Shown: positions 49,879 through 59,453, counted from the stretch's first letter. The stretch is DNA of 64,000 nucleotides from Flavobacterium hungaricum (GCF_015182285.1 NZ_PRDM01000006.1:455152-519151); one strand, 5' to 3'. Numbers and translations are program-made. The notes: generated from the letters alone by a model not told the origin.

Positions 49879-50265
49879 ATGTCTGAAAAAGGAAATTTAG
49901 GAAATCTAGGAAGTGTTGAAGTTCCATTAGCTGAAGGTCAAAAATGGGCGCAGAAGTATAAAAAAGCGCCAGGACTTGAAGAAGATGGAAAAAATAAGGT
50001 AGATGCTTATCTGATTCCGCTAACAACTTTAAAACTTGTGTTAGATCAGGACATCGATGCTGTTCGTGCTTACAAAGGGATTAACAATGCAGGCCAGCAG
50101 GTTCTTATGTTTGTCGGAACAAAATACGATCCGGAAACAAATATATACAGAGATGTTTTTAAAGTAGGAGCAGAAGGATCAGAAAATGCTGGTGGGGACG
50201 TTGTTTATGATATGACAGAACCATGTCCTCCAAACGGAGACCCAAACAGTCCTATGAATTCTTAA
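49879..50265 (+). CDS. Hypothetical soluble protein of a two-component locus
   Basis: This 128-residue cytoplasmic-looking protein has no leader. It begins MSEKGNLGNLGSVEVPLAEGQKWAQKYK and contains YLIPLTTLKLVLDQDIDAVRAYKGINNAGQQVLMFVG, then a Gly/Pro-rich end (TEPCPPNGDPNSP). It resembles a small ligand- or cofactor-binding protein but no family is recognised. Its stop directly abuts the start of the membrane protein gene (TAAATG), so they are co-translated. The downstream kinase and regulator suggest it is part of a sensory module. Confidence 0.7.
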   Translation: MSEKGNLGNLGSVEVPLAEGQKWAQKYKKAPGLEEDGKNKVDAYLIPLTTLKLVLDQDIDAVRAYKGINNAGQQVLMFVGTKYDPETNIYRDVFKVGAEGSENAGGDVVYDMTEPCPPNGDPNSPMNS

Positions 50266-50919
50266 ATGATGTATTCTATAATTGCGAAATTAGGTTACTT
50301 ATTTTTAATAATTAACTTCATTCTATATTTTATAGGCTTTTCCAGATTTGGAAAGGCCTATAAAATTTTTACATGTTATCTCGGTCTGCTTGTTTTTGTG
50401 CAGGTTACCTGTGTAGTGTTATTGTATTTTAAGATGACAAATTTGTACATGTCGCATATTTATTTTGTGGGACAATTACTGTTGATGGGCTTTTTTTATT
50501 TTACTCTTTTAAAAAATGAGGATCATAAAAAAATCATTTTAGGCGGGATTGCCTCTGGAATTTTAGTGCTCGTTGTGCATTATTGCTTGGATCCAAGTCT
50601 ATTTTTTAAATTTAATCTCCTTGAAATAACAGTAACTTCTTTACTAGTTGTTTTTTTTGCGCTTTTTCATTTGTATCATATGCTTAGCGGTAGCAAAGAG
50701 TATTATTATATCACAGTTGGAATAATAATTTACTTATTGGCAAGTACGATATTATTCTTAGTTGGAAACCTGACTATTGGATTAAGTGCGAATTTAAAAT
50801 TTCTAAGCTGGACTTTGAACGCGGTGTTAGTGTTGATGAATCAAATTTTTATCTTGTACGAATGGAAAATCAGTTTTTCAAAAAAAGCGGTGCTCCAAAA
50901 GCAAAAACAAAATAATTAA
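50266..50919 (+). CDS. Hypothetical multi-pass membrane protein
   Basis: This 217-residue protein has about six to seven predicted membrane helices distributed evenly (residues 5-23, 33-52, 60-79, 88-105, 115-136, 145-168, 175-197) and a short basic C-terminus. No transporter or receptor motif is obvious. It lies between the small soluble protein and a one-helix histidine kinase in a plus-strand operon. A role as membrane sensor or partner for the kinase is inferred only from position. Confidence 0.7.
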   Translation: MMYSIIAKLGYLFLIINFILYFIGFSRFGKAYKIFTCYLGLLVFVQVTCVVLLYFKMTNLYMSHIYFVGQLLLMGFFYFTLLKNEDHKKIILGGIASGILVLVVHYCLDPSLFFKFNLLEITVTSLLVVFFALFHLYHMLSGSKEYYYITVGIIIYLLASTILFLVGNLTIGLSANLKFLSWTLNAVLVLMNQIFILYEWKISFSKKAVLQKQKQNN

Positions 50920-50961
50920 TTTTTGCAGAAACTAGTGATAAGAAAATAAATAGTAATTGAT

Positions 50962-51753
50962 ATGAATATAAATTCAATTTCTGAAAAAGAGATTGTTGCA
51001 ATAATTTTATATGCATCACTTTTTTTTATGGTTTTGGCAGTGTGTTTAATTGTATTTTTTTATTTCTCAAGAAAACAAATTATTCAAAAAGAATTAGAAA
51101 ATAAAAACTTAGAAATTCAATATCAAAAAGAACAGTTGCATGCCATAATTGTAACACAAGAAGAAGAGCGAAAGAGAATTGCTCAGGATCTTCATGATGA
51201 TATCTCTTCAAAACTCAATATAGTTTCTCTCAACAGCCACTTGCTTACTGCTCCTAATCTGACAGCAGCAGAAACACTTGAGATAACCGAAAATATTATA
51301 GAACTTACTACAAAGGCACTGGATAACTCGAGAAAAATTGCGCATAATTTACTGCCGCCAGTTTTTGAAAAATTTGGACTCAATGCCGCTGTCGAAGAAT
51401 TATGTGAAGAATTTGAAAGCAGTAAATCGGTTAAGACCCATTATATAAATGAAATTGATTTTGATGAAAAAGAGATTGACAGGCAGTTACATATATTTAG
51501 AATTTTACAGGAACTAATGAATAATTCGGTCCGACACGGAAAAGCTTCTCAGATCTGGATCGCATTTAAAAATCAAGCAGGAGTCAATACTTGTTGTTAC
51601 GAGGATAATGGAATAGGTTTTGACACGTCAGATCATGAAAATCAAAAAGGGCTTGGGATGAAAAATATAGACAGCCGAATTTCCTTTCTCAATGGTACTA
51701 TTAGTTTTAAATCTGAATTAGGTAAAGGAATTACAGTAATTTTTACTTTTTAG
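50962..51753 (+). CDS. Sensor histidine kinase (HisKA_3 type)
   Basis: This 263-residue kinase has one N-terminal helix (residues 10-32), a coiled linker, a HisKA_3 domain with RIAQDLHDDISSKL (phospho-acceptor His in DLHDD) and an HATPase_c domain with LMNNSVRHGKA and YEDNGIGFD, ending in GLGMKNIDSRI. This is the DesK/NarX-like class that partners with LuxR-type regulators. It lacks a large sensor domain, so the signal may be relayed by the adjacent membrane protein. It is followed after 111 bp by its likely regulator. Confidence 0.92.
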   Translation: MNINSISEKEIVAIILYASLFFMVLAVCLIVFFYFSRKQIIQKELENKNLEIQYQKEQLHAIIVTQEEERKRIAQDLHDDISSKLNIVSLNSHLLTAPNLTAAETLEITENIIELTTKALDNSRKIAHNLLPPVFEKFGLNAAVEELCEEFESSKSVKTHYINEIDFDEKEIDRQLHIFRILQELMNNSVRHGKASQIWIAFKNQAGVNTCCYEDNGIGFDTSDHENQKGLGMKNIDSRISFLNGTISFKSELGKGITVIFTF

Positions 51754-51864
51754 GTCAAAAAGATCAAAAAAAAGCTTTTTTTGATCAATAATCTTTTTTG
51801 TTTTGGCTTTTTTTAGTTCATATTTTGTAATTTCGACAGACCAAACGACCAAAACCAAAAAAAA

Positions 51865-52530
51865 ATGAATGCTGCTATTAAAATCGCATTAGTCGATGAC
51901 GAAATCTTATTTCGTAAAGGAATTGCTTTTTTACTACAAAGAGAAGATAATATTGATATTGTTTTTGAAGCATCAAACGGCGAAGAATTAATAGAATTAT
52001 TAAACAAAGTCGAGCCAAAGCCAGATATTATTATTATGGATTTGAAAATGCCAGTCTTAAATGGCGTTGAGGCAACAAAAATTATCCGAAAAACTTTCCC
52101 TGATATAAAAATCATAGCTTTGACAAGTTATGATACCAAATCTTTTATCGCTAATATGATTCAGGTTGGTGCTGTCGCGTATTTAATTAAAAATACAACA
52201 CCAAAAGATTTGATAAAAACGATTAATGAAGTAGCATTAAAAGGTTTTTATTACAACGAAAGCGTGTTAAAGACGATTCAGGATACGATTGTTTCTCCAA
52301 AAAATTCTAAGGGCTGTCTGGAAACCAGTTTTCTTTCTCCAAGAGAAATAGAAATACTGCAGCTGATCTGCCAGCAGAAAACGACTTCTGAAATCGCAGA
52401 TCATCTTTTCTTAAGTCCAAGAACAGTCGAAGGACATCGAAACAATTTACTGCTTAAAACCGAATCTCGAAATATTGCGGGTTTGGTAGTGTACGCGATA
52501 CAAAACGAAATCGCAGTTTTGACTTTGTAA
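51865..52530 (+). CDS. LuxR/NarL-type response regulator
   Basis: This 221-residue regulator has a receiver domain (residues 7-125) with DDEIL, phospho-acceptor Asp in IIMDLKMP, and Lys in YLIKNT. Its C-terminal LuxR HTH has LSPREIEILQLICQQKTTSEIADHLFLSPRTVEGHRNN. It is the expected output of the HisKA_3 kinase upstream, and may regulate its own operon. The target genes are not identifiable from the window. Confidence 0.93.
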   Translation: MNAAIKIALVDDEILFRKGIAFLLQREDNIDIVFEASNGEELIELLNKVEPKPDIIIMDLKMPVLNGVEATKIIRKTFPDIKIIALTSYDTKSFIANMIQVGAVAYLIKNTTPKDLIKTINEVALKGFYYNESVLKTIQDTIVSPKNSKGCLETSFLSPREIEILQLICQQKTTSEIADHLFLSPRTVEGHRNNLLLKTESRNIAGLVVYAIQNEIAVLTL

Positions 52531-52538
52531 CTTATATT

Positions 52539-52664
52539 TTAAGCTGTCAAGAATTGAATTGATAATACGTAGTAAAGTATAATGGTCAATACTAAAACGC
52601 ATATACCTATTTTCTGCATTATGTTTAACCCCTTTGGTTGATTATTACTATCATTAAAGTTCAT
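52539..52664 (-). CDS. Small single-helix membrane protein
   Basis: This 41-residue protein starts MNFNDSNNQPKGLNI and has one hydrophobic helix (IGICVLVLTIILYYVLSI). An in-frame ATG at 52733 would extend it by 23 polar residues and is less likely. It is convergent with the response regulator gene and separated from it by 8 bp. Small single-helix proteins of this type are common in Flavobacterium; function unknown. Confidence 0.5.
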   Translation of the reverse strand: MNFNDSNNQPKGLNIMQKIGICVLVLTIILYYVLSIQFLTA

Positions 52665-52872
52665 TGTGGTGGTTTTATATTGATTAGTTTTATCATTTGG
52701 GTTAGCAAATGTAAACAGTTTTAATAGTTTCAAAATGCGTGTATTTACCTGTTTTTTGTTAAAAATGATATTTTTTTTACTAATTTTTTAACACTAGGTT
52801 AAATTATAAAAAAGGGAATTGAGGAAGCTTTTTAAACACTTACTTCATATCTTTACTCAAAATGTTTTTTTA

Positions 52873-54132
52873 ATGAAAAAGGGTTTCTTCTTTCTATTCT
52901 TATTATTGGTTTCTTTTACAGCCAAAGCTTCTTTTATCCTGATTCCAATGGATGAAAGTACGCAGCAGAATCATTTAAAAGCCTATGGTATAACATATTG
53001 GTGTTTAAGTAAAGACTACAAAGCAAGCTGGCTTTTAAATTACAGAGGCGGTTCTTTTTTACTTCCGGATGCAGACGAAATTCGTAAAGAATGTAAAATT
53101 CGAGGTGTGAGTTTCGAAATTATTTCTGACGGCGAGGAAAACCAGATTTTAAACGAAATCTCAAGTCCCTCTCAAAACATGGAATCTGTAATCTTAGAAA
53201 AAGCGCCTAAAATTGCCGTTTATACTCCAAAAGGCAAACAGCCTTGGGATGATGCGGTTACATTGGTGTTAACTTACGCAGAAATTCCGTTTACCCCAAT
53301 TTACGATGAAGAAGTATTAAGCGATCAATTATTGCTTTATGATTGGCTTCACCTGCATCATGAAGATTTTACTGGACAGTATGGTAAATTCTATGCCGCT
53401 TATAAAACCACACCTTGGTATATTGATCAAAAAAGAGATTCAGAAGCCTTAGCAGCCAAACTTGGATACGCCAAAGTTTCTCAGGAAAAGGGAGCAGTTG
53501 CCAAAAAAATTAGAGATTTTGTTATAGGCGGCGGTTTTATGTTTGCAATGTGTTCTGCTACAGATAGTTTTGATATTGCCCTTGCTGCTGACGGGGTTGA
53601 TATCTGTGAAGCAATGTTTGATGGTGATCCAAGCGAATCCAATTATCAATCAAAACTGAATTATGGTAATTCTTTTGCCTTTAAGAATTTTACTTTAGAA
53701 AGAAAACCAGAAGTATATGAGTTCTCAGATATTGATATGACCATAAAACGCAGAATTCCGATGGAAAAAGATTATTTTACCTTGATGGAATTCTCTGCAA
53801 AATGGGATCCAATTCCAAGTATGCTGTGCCAAAATCACACCCAGCTTGTTAAAGGGTTTATGGGACAAACAACCGCTTTTGATTCGGCATTAATTAAATC
53901 GAATATTTTAGTGATGGGAACTTGTGAGTTTAACGGAGAAGCACGATACATTCATGGTGAAAAGGGCAAAGGAATGTTTACTTTTTTCGGAGGCCACGAT
54001 CCCGAAGACTTTCAGCATCAAGTAGGTGATCCGCCAACGGTCTTAGACCTGCATCCAAATTCGCCAGGATACCGATTAATTTTGAACAATGTTTTATTTC
54101 CAGCAGCGAAGAAAAAGAAACTTAAAACTTAA
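52873..54132 (+). CDS. Secreted protein of the flavobacterial family annotated as asparagine synthetase B
   Basis: I start at 52873, where MKKGFFFLFLLLVSFTAKA gives a signal peptide; an upstream in-frame ATG at 52819 adds an unlikely tail. The 419-residue mature protein opens SFILIPMDESTQQNHLKAYGITYW, a pattern I recall from proteins annotated asparagine synthetase B in this group. Yet there is no SGGLDS P-loop for ATP and no N-terminal Cys nucleophile, and it is exported, so that name is doubtful. It contains HEDFTGQYGKF and GGGFMFAMCSATDS, plus a C-terminal FFGGHDPEDF segment. A secreted hydrolase or amidotransferase-like fold is possible. Confidence 0.7.
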   Translation: MKKGFFFLFLLLVSFTAKASFILIPMDESTQQNHLKAYGITYWCLSKDYKASWLLNYRGGSFLLPDADEIRKECKIRGVSFEIISDGEENQILNEISSPSQNMESVILEKAPKIAVYTPKGKQPWDDAVTLVLTYAEIPFTPIYDEEVLSDQLLLYDWLHLHHEDFTGQYGKFYAAYKTTPWYIDQKRDSEALAAKLGYAKVSQEKGAVAKKIRDFVIGGGFMFAMCSATDSFDIALAADGVDICEAMFDGDPSESNYQSKLNYGNSFAFKNFTLERKPEVYEFSDIDMTIKRRIPMEKDYFTLMEFSAKWDPIPSMLCQNHTQLVKGFMGQTTAFDSALIKSNILVMGTCEFNGEARYIHGEKGKGMFTFFGGHDPEDFQHQVGDPPTVLDLHPNSPGYRLILNNVLFPAAKKKKLKT

Positions 54133-54932
54133 TTGACAGAAAATTCAAACCAAATGGGAATATGGTCGGATATTTTTCTTGCCTCCTGCAGGGTACCAAA
54201 ATCTTTATAAAATAAAATTACACCCGAATTGTATCGTTTTATACGGTTTGTGGAATAAAAAATATTATCAAACTCAGATGCCAGACATATATTGTTTCGG
54301 CATTTTTGTTTTAAAGTTGTTTTTTGACCTTTTAAAATAGAATCGTAACCTTTTTTCTTAAGAGGATAAAATACCGTATGAGATTCGGGACAATTAAAAT
54401 CTCCTAAAAAGATCAAATTTAAATGCGGATATTGCTCGGGTAAAAATTTGAAGTATTTAATTTCAGTTTCAGGCTGTCTGGTTTTAGTTATCGCATGAAA
54501 ATTGACAAGGGTAAAACTTTTATTGTCGATTTCAAATGTGGCATAAAAAGGTTCTCGATCAATTTCAAGATTATATTTTTTTTCAAGCCAAGGAGATCCT
54601 TTTAATTTTACTTTTTTGGTTTTCCAGATATAAGCATATCGTTCTCTTTTATAACTGCTGCTCGAGGTCGGTTCGCTTATGCTGTAATCCCATTTTGTTC
54701 CTTTTTCATTCAATAATGCAGCAAGTTTTGCTACCGTTTGAGCACCGCCATAACCAGCAACAACTTCTTGGATTGCTACAATATCAAAATCAACGATTTT
54801 ATTGGTAATAAATTTTAGGTCGGCTTCGGATTTTGATTTTCCAAAATTTTCCAGATTCCAAGAAAGTATTTTGGTTTGTGAAAAAGAAAAAAGAGTAAAG
54901 AAAAGGAAGGTTAGACTTAGGATTTTTTTCAT
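54129..54932 (-). CDS. Endonuclease/exonuclease/phosphatase family protein, secreted
   Basis: I start at 54932 (MKKILSLTF) for a proper signal peptide ending FSFSQ; a longer ATG at 54950 exists. The 267-residue protein shows ILSWNLENFG, IVAIQEVVAGYGG (Glu of the metal site), LVNFHA, LIFLGDFNCP (Asp-x-Asn) and KISDHIPIWFEF (SDH), which are the ordered motifs of the EEP phosphodiesterase superfamily. It likely hydrolyses phosphodiesters (nucleic acid or lipid) outside the cytoplasm. It is convergent with the preceding gene with a 4-bp overlap. Confidence 0.88.
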   Translation of the reverse strand: MKKILSLTFLFFTLFSFSQTKILSWNLENFGKSKSEADLKFITNKIVDFDIVAIQEVVAGYGGAQTVAKLAALLNEKGTKWDYSISEPTSSSSYKRERYAYIWKTKKVKLKGSPWLEKKYNLEIDREPFYATFEIDNKSFTLVNFHAITKTRQPETEIKYFKFLPEQYPHLNLIFLGDFNCPESHTVFYPLKKKGYDSILKGQKTTLKQKCRNNICLASEFDNIFYSTNRIKRYNSGVILFYKDFGTLQEARKISDHIPIWFEFSVN

Positions 54933-55019
54933 GCTGTATATAAAAATCAAATATAAGCAATTGAATTTTGACCGCTCATTTTCTTTTAATTGTTTTCTCG
55001 TCTAATACAATACAAGGAC

Positions 55020-55250
55020 CTAATATTTTTTATATCTATTCTTTAAAGCGGTTCCTATAATAATAATTTGAAGAACAAGTAAAGCAGGTATAAAAATAAT
55101 TTTCCAATCTATTTCCAGCCATCCCGTTTTTTCGGAGATAAATGCAAAGCTGATGGAAAGAAAAAGGCAAAGGAGCATTGTTTTCATGATAATTTTATTT
55201 TGCGTGGTGTTAATCTTTGAAGAAAAATTAACTCTATATCTAGGTTTCAT
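55020..55250 (-). CDS. Small two-helix membrane protein
   Basis: This 76-residue protein has two hydrophobic helices (about residues 24-37 and 50-67) and a basic C-terminus. A TAnnTTTG box at 55272-55279 (TAAATTTG) lies 22 bp before the start, supporting the 55250 start; an internal ATG at 55187 would leave just the helices. No family recognised. Confidence 0.5.
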   Translation of the reverse strand: MKPRYRVNFSSKINTTQNKIIMKTMLLCLFLSISFAFISEKTGWLEIDWKIIFIPALLVLQIIIIGTALKNRYKKY

Positions 55251-55329
55251 GGTTTAGTTAATAGGTTCAAACAAATTTATATCTATAAAAAGGCATTTCC
55301 TTACGGGATTCCGTAAAAGCATAAAGTTT

Positions 55330-55998
55330 TTATACCAGACCAAAATCTTTTGCAATAGCGATCAAATGCACGTTATTGTTTGCTTTAAAATAAATTTTTA
55401 GTTTATTAATACGTTTTTCAATACTGCTAGTCCCGTTTGGTGTAATAGACAATTCTTTAAATTCTTTAGAAATACTCTCCAAAATGTAACCTCTGGATAG
55501 TAATTTTAGTATTGAAATATCATAAGATTCGATTTCAATTAAAGTTTTATCATTGAAATTAAAGGAAAGGTCAGACGAAAGAATTCTTTCTTCATTTCGG
55601 TATACAGCTTCAATTGCGTTTCTTAATTCCGTTATACTGTTTCTGCCTTTAGAGACATAAGCATTTATTCCGAAGTCATTAAAAAGAGACTTTATTCTAA
55701 AGTTCTTATCTTCTATCGAAAAAACGATTTTTTTTAAATTATTTTGCACACCATTTACGGCTTCAATTAATTCTTCACCACTGGATAAAGTGGTCTTACG
55801 ATGATCGGATTTAAACGACAAATCGCTTATTAATAAGTCGTAAGGCTCATTTTCGTGCAAAGCTTTTTTAATTTTTATCAAACCGTCATCACAATATTTT
55901 ACATGATGAATAGTAGAAACGTTAAGCTCCTCCAAAACCTGTATAACAGCTAAACTAATGCTGTCTAAATCCTCGGCGACTAAAACCTTTTTAAACAT
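55330..55998 (-). CDS. Response regulator with LuxR-like C-terminus
   Basis: This 222-residue protein has a receiver domain (residues 3-130) with the acidic pocket AEDLDS, phospho-acceptor Asp in LLISDLSF and Lys in YVSKGRN. The C-terminal domain contains LLSRGYILESISKEF and SSIEKRINKLKIYF, a divergent LuxR-type HTH. It probably forms a pair with the TPR kinase that is encoded 241 bp upstream on the same strand. Confidence 0.85.
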   Translation of the reverse strand: MFKKVLVAEDLDSISLAVIQVLEELNVSTIHHVKYCDDGLIKIKKALHENEPYDLLISDLSFKSDHRKTTLSSGEELIEAVNGVQNNLKKIVFSIEDKNFRIKSLFNDFGINAYVSKGRNSITELRNAIEAVYRNEERILSSDLSFNFNDKTLIEIESYDISILKLLSRGYILESISKEFKELSITPNGTSSIEKRINKLKIYFKANNNVHLIAIAKDFGLV

Positions 55999-56239
55999 AT
56001 TTTATTCTTTTAGATCTGAAATGCGAAACTTAATTTTAAAGCACATCTTAATTAGAGTTCAAATTTAACAGTTCTTTTTTTACCTTTTTTACGGTTTTCC
56101 ACATTTTGCATTTCATTTTGTGAAATATTTTTTATTTTTTATTGAATGATCTTTCTTAAGCCCCGCCATTACTTAATAATTAAAGAAAGACAAGTGTTAA
56201 TTACAATAGCAAAAGATGGTGAAAGAGCTATTGTTGTAA

Positions 56240-57964
56240 TTAAATAGGGAATTTTATAAAGACTTTAAAACCTTCATCTTTATTAGATTTTATATCAATT
56301 TCACCTTTTATCTTTAATATCCGATATTCAACATTGTAAAGCCCATTCTTAAATACAATTTTATCAGATTCAATTCCTTTTCCATTATCAGTATAATTTA
56401 CAGTAATACTTTTTTCTGTCTTTTTAAAATTTATGCCTACAAGAGTTGCCTCACTATACTTTCTCATATTTACAAGAAGTTCCTGTAAGACCCTATACAG
56501 TGTTATCTTTTTATTTTTGTCAATTTCATTCCAAGAAATGGTATCTAGACCGTTTAAAATCAAATTAATGTTGGAAGTGCTAAAGCCAGATATCATCTCT
56601 TTTAAAGATAAAACATAATTTTCATCTGTTATAATAATGCCGTTTTCTTTAGAAATATCTCGAGTTCGTGCATAAATAGCATCCAAGTTTTGAAGTAGTA
56701 ATTCTTTATTCTCATTCAAAGCGAGATTTTTATTCTCGGCAAATGCCATTGTATGGTAGATATCATTGGCTAATTCATCGTGAAGTTTTTTAGAAATTCT
56801 GGTTTCACTTCTATAAGTCGCTTCAATTTTTTCGCGATTAGCTTTAGATGTCAGATAATAATATAGTATCAAAACAAAACACAAACTTAAGATAATAAAA
56901 ATATACGATACAATATTTCTATTCTTCTGCCTTTCTAGTTTTAAATCATCTTCTGCTTTATTTGTTTTGAGTTTTAAATTTTCCTCTTTTTCAAGTTTTG
57001 AATCGTATTTTATTTTAGCAAACTGATTTTTTGCCTTCTGGCGTACTTCGTAAATACTGTCTGCTAAATTAATATAGAGGAGAGCGTATTTTTTTAATTC
57101 ATTATGAGAATTGTTTTTGATTAATATTTTTAAAGCCGACTGTTTTCTTTCCACATGATGGAGTTCATTAAAAATAGTATAAGCTTCCAATGCATTTTTT
57201 TTAGCAAGCAGTTTATTATGGTTTTCATCATAATATCTCGCAAGATGCAGTTTACTAATTGCGATTCCTAGTTGATCCTCTATTTCGGTTCTTATCTGCA
57301 GACCTCGATTCAGGTATTGAATCCCTCGTGGATCACCCAGTCTAAAATAGCAGACACCTATATTATCAATGACTTTAGCAAAAATTTCTGGTTTTTCCTG
57401 TGTTTCTTTTTTGGTAGAAAGCTTTAAAAAAATCTGTAGTGCTTCATCGTATTTTTTTTGTTTTATCAATACCAAAGCGATATTACTTTTTGTAGATTGC
57501 TTTCTCCATTCATCCGTTTGCAGTCCCAATGCTTTATTGAAATTTAGCAACGCATTGTTGTAATCATACATATACAGATAATTGGTCCCGAGTGTAGTGT
57601 AGACGTTCCAGACATTTTCTGGTTTCTTGACGTTTTTAATATACGGAATCGCTGCCGTAATAGTAGTTTCACTACCTAAGTAATCGCCATGATTGAGTTG
57701 AATTTCTGCCATATTGTTTAAAATACTGACGTAATTTTCTGTGTCACTTTTTGGGTTGCAGAGTGATTTGGCTTTGTTGTAATAAAAGAAAGCGCTGTCG
57801 GTGTTAGAACATTTTTTATTAAATTGGTTAGCTTTTGTTATAAATTTCGAAATTGAGATCTGATTACTTTCTGCTGCATTACAAGAAGACTTCTTTTGAC
57901 AACAAAAAATAATGGCAATAAGAGAGAAAATATATAGAAAAGTTAGTATTTTTTTTGGTCTCAT
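56240..57964 (-). CDS. TPR-containing sensor histidine kinase
   Basis: This 574-residue kinase has a lipobox-like start (IIFCC), a periplasmic region of TPR units (about 55-330, with ALLNFNKALGLQ and NIGVCYFRLGDP), one membrane helix (about 350-372), a HisKA_3-like dimerisation domain with KKLHDELANDIYHTM, and an HATPase_c domain with NMRKYSEATL and YTDNGKGIE. TPR-type periplasmic sensors with this layout are common in Bacteroidota. Its response regulator is at 55330-55998. Confidence 0.9.
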   Translation of the reverse strand: MRPKKILTFLYIFSLIAIIFCCQKKSSCNAAESNQISISKFITKANQFNKKCSNTDSAFFYYNKAKSLCNPKSDTENYVSILNNMAEIQLNHGDYLGSETTITAAIPYIKNVKKPENVWNVYTTLGTNYLYMYDYNNALLNFNKALGLQTDEWRKQSTKSNIALVLIKQKKYDEALQIFLKLSTKKETQEKPEIFAKVIDNIGVCYFRLGDPRGIQYLNRGLQIRTEIEDQLGIAISKLHLARYYDENHNKLLAKKNALEAYTIFNELHHVERKQSALKILIKNNSHNELKKYALLYINLADSIYEVRQKAKNQFAKIKYDSKLEKEENLKLKTNKAEDDLKLERQKNRNIVSYIFIILSLCFVLILYYYLTSKANREKIEATYRSETRISKKLHDELANDIYHTMAFAENKNLALNENKELLLQNLDAIYARTRDISKENGIIITDENYVLSLKEMISGFSTSNINLILNGLDTISWNEIDKNKKITLYRVLQELLVNMRKYSEATLVGINFKKTEKSITVNYTDNGKGIESDKIVFKNGLYNVEYRILKIKGEIDIKSNKDEGFKVFIKFPI

Positions 57965-58069
57965 GCGCCAAAAATAGAGAAATATAATTTCCTTGAAAGA
58001 GTAGAAATACGGTATTTTAAATAATTTTTAAATCGCTTTTTTTGAATTTCTCATTTTGAGGAATATACA

Positions 58070-58096
58070 AAAAGCCTTCAATTAAAGAAGGCTTTT
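58070..58096 (-). terminator. Terminator of the AhpD-like gene
   Basis: AAAAGCCTTC pairs perfectly with GAAGGCTTTT across a 7-nt loop, 36 bp downstream of the stop on the minus strand. Confidence 0.85.
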
Positions 58097-58131
58097 GCAG
58101 TATAGTAAGTTGTAAAATTTATCTTTATAAA

Positions 58132-58566
58132 TTACACAGCTCTTAATCCAGTAGTAATTGCAAATCTATTCCAAGCATTAATAGTAATAATAGCAAGAAT
58201 AATTTCAGCTAGATATTTTTTGTCAAACAATCGGGCAGCATTTTGATATACCTCGTCAGAAACATGATTGTTTATTAATGTTACTTCTTCTGTCAATGCC
58301 AGAATAGCTTTTTCTTCTTCTGTATAAACATCTGCTTCACGCCATGCGCTCAATAAATAAATACGCTGTTCTGTTTCGCCATATTTTCTTGCGTCAGCTG
58401 TATGCATATTGATACAGAATGCACAACCGTTTACTTGAGAAGCACGTATTTTAAGAAGTTCTTTATGAGTAGGAGTTAATGAAGTTGTAGAAATGTATTT
58501 TTCTAAATTCATTAATGCTTGATATGCTTCTGGAGCAACATTCGGGATAACAATTCTTGATTCCAT
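58132..58566 (-). CDS. Carboxymuconolactone decarboxylase/AhpD family protein
   Basis: I use the start at 58566 (MESRIVIPNV), which matches the usual N-terminus. The 144-residue protein has the redox CxxC motif in NGCAFCINMHTADARKYG (Cys-Ala-Phe-Cys followed by His), and a WREADVYTEEEKAILALTEEVT segment, which define the AhpD-like subgroup. Such proteins reduce peroxiredoxin-type partners or act in alkylhydroperoxide defence. It is downstream of a Crp/Fnr gene on the same strand (174-bp gap), a pair often seen in Bacteroidota. Confidence 0.9.
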   Translation of the reverse strand: MESRIVIPNVAPEAYQALMNLEKYISTTSLTPTHKELLKIRASQVNGCAFCINMHTADARKYGETEQRIYLLSAWREADVYTEEEKAILALTEEVTLINNHVSDEVYQNAARLFDKKYLAEIILAIITINAWNRFAITTGLRAV

Positions 58567-58740
58567 TTTGATATGTTTTAAAGTTTGATACAAAGTTCTG
58601 TAAACAATACTCTAAAAATCTTGAACTACTTCAAGAAATTAATCAAGCGGTTAAGGTTCCAAATTCGCTGATTTTAAAAATGAAACTTAAATACTCAAAA
58701 GACTTAGTATCTCAACAGCTTAGAATCTCAGGATCTGCAT

Positions 58741-59313
58741 TTAAACTTTTCCCGCTCTGATTTTACTCATAAATTCTGCAGAAAAATCTAAATAGGAGGC
58801 AAGCATATATTGTGGAACCCGTTGTGTGAAATTCGGATTCAGGTTGTTAAAATGATGATATCGTTCTTCTGCCGACATCGTAAACAAGAATTTAATTCGC
58901 ATCTGCGCCGCGCCAAAAGCTTTTTGTGCTACAATCTTAAAATACTTTTCGAGTGCAGGAATCTGTACGAGTATAGAATCCATAAGTGGTTTATCGATTG
59001 CAATGACTTCAGTGTTTTCAACAGCTTGAATGTAAAAATGAGAAGGGATATGATTAAGGAAGCTTAGATAATCGGTAATCCACCAATTTTCAATTCCGAA
59101 TTGAAGTGTCTGCTCAGTTCCTTTAGAATTAATAATATATTGACGCATACATCCTTTTACAATAAAATACATTGTATTGCAAACTTGTCCCTCCTGTAAA
59201 ACATGATCTTTTCTTTTTATTTTAGAAAGTTCTAAACAAGATTCTAATATATTAATGTCTGAAGGTTCTAACGGAACGAATTTTTGAATATGATCAAAAA
59301 GTGATTTATACAT
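58741..59313 (-). CDS. Crp/Fnr family transcriptional regulator
   Basis: This 190-residue protein has a cyclic-nucleotide-binding-like beta barrel (residues 15-125, with KRKDHVLQEGQVCNTMYFIVKG) and a short C-terminal helical region with YMLASYLDFSAEFMSKIR, a degenerate winged HTH. It resembles the many Bacteroidota CRP-like regulators that lack the cAMP-binding Arg. It probably controls the AhpD-like gene downstream. The ligand is unknown. Confidence 0.88.
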   Translation of the reverse strand: MYKSLFDHIQKFVPLEPSDINILESCLELSKIKRKDHVLQEGQVCNTMYFIVKGCMRQYIINSKGTEQTLQFGIENWWITDYLSFLNHIPSHFYIQAVENTEVIAIDKPLMDSILVQIPALEKYFKIVAQKAFGAAQMRIKFLFTMSAEERYHHFNNLNPNFTQRVPQYMLASYLDFSAEFMSKIRAGKV

Positions 59314-59453
59314 AATAACAGGCTTGGTTTGTACAAAGTTACTTTTTAATTTCGTTTTAAATAATAGATATTTGAAGCTTCAATAAAAGTAAAACTCCAT
59401 TTACTTTTTTATTGTTTTGTGTGGTAATAAATCGATTTTAGATTGTAGTAAAT

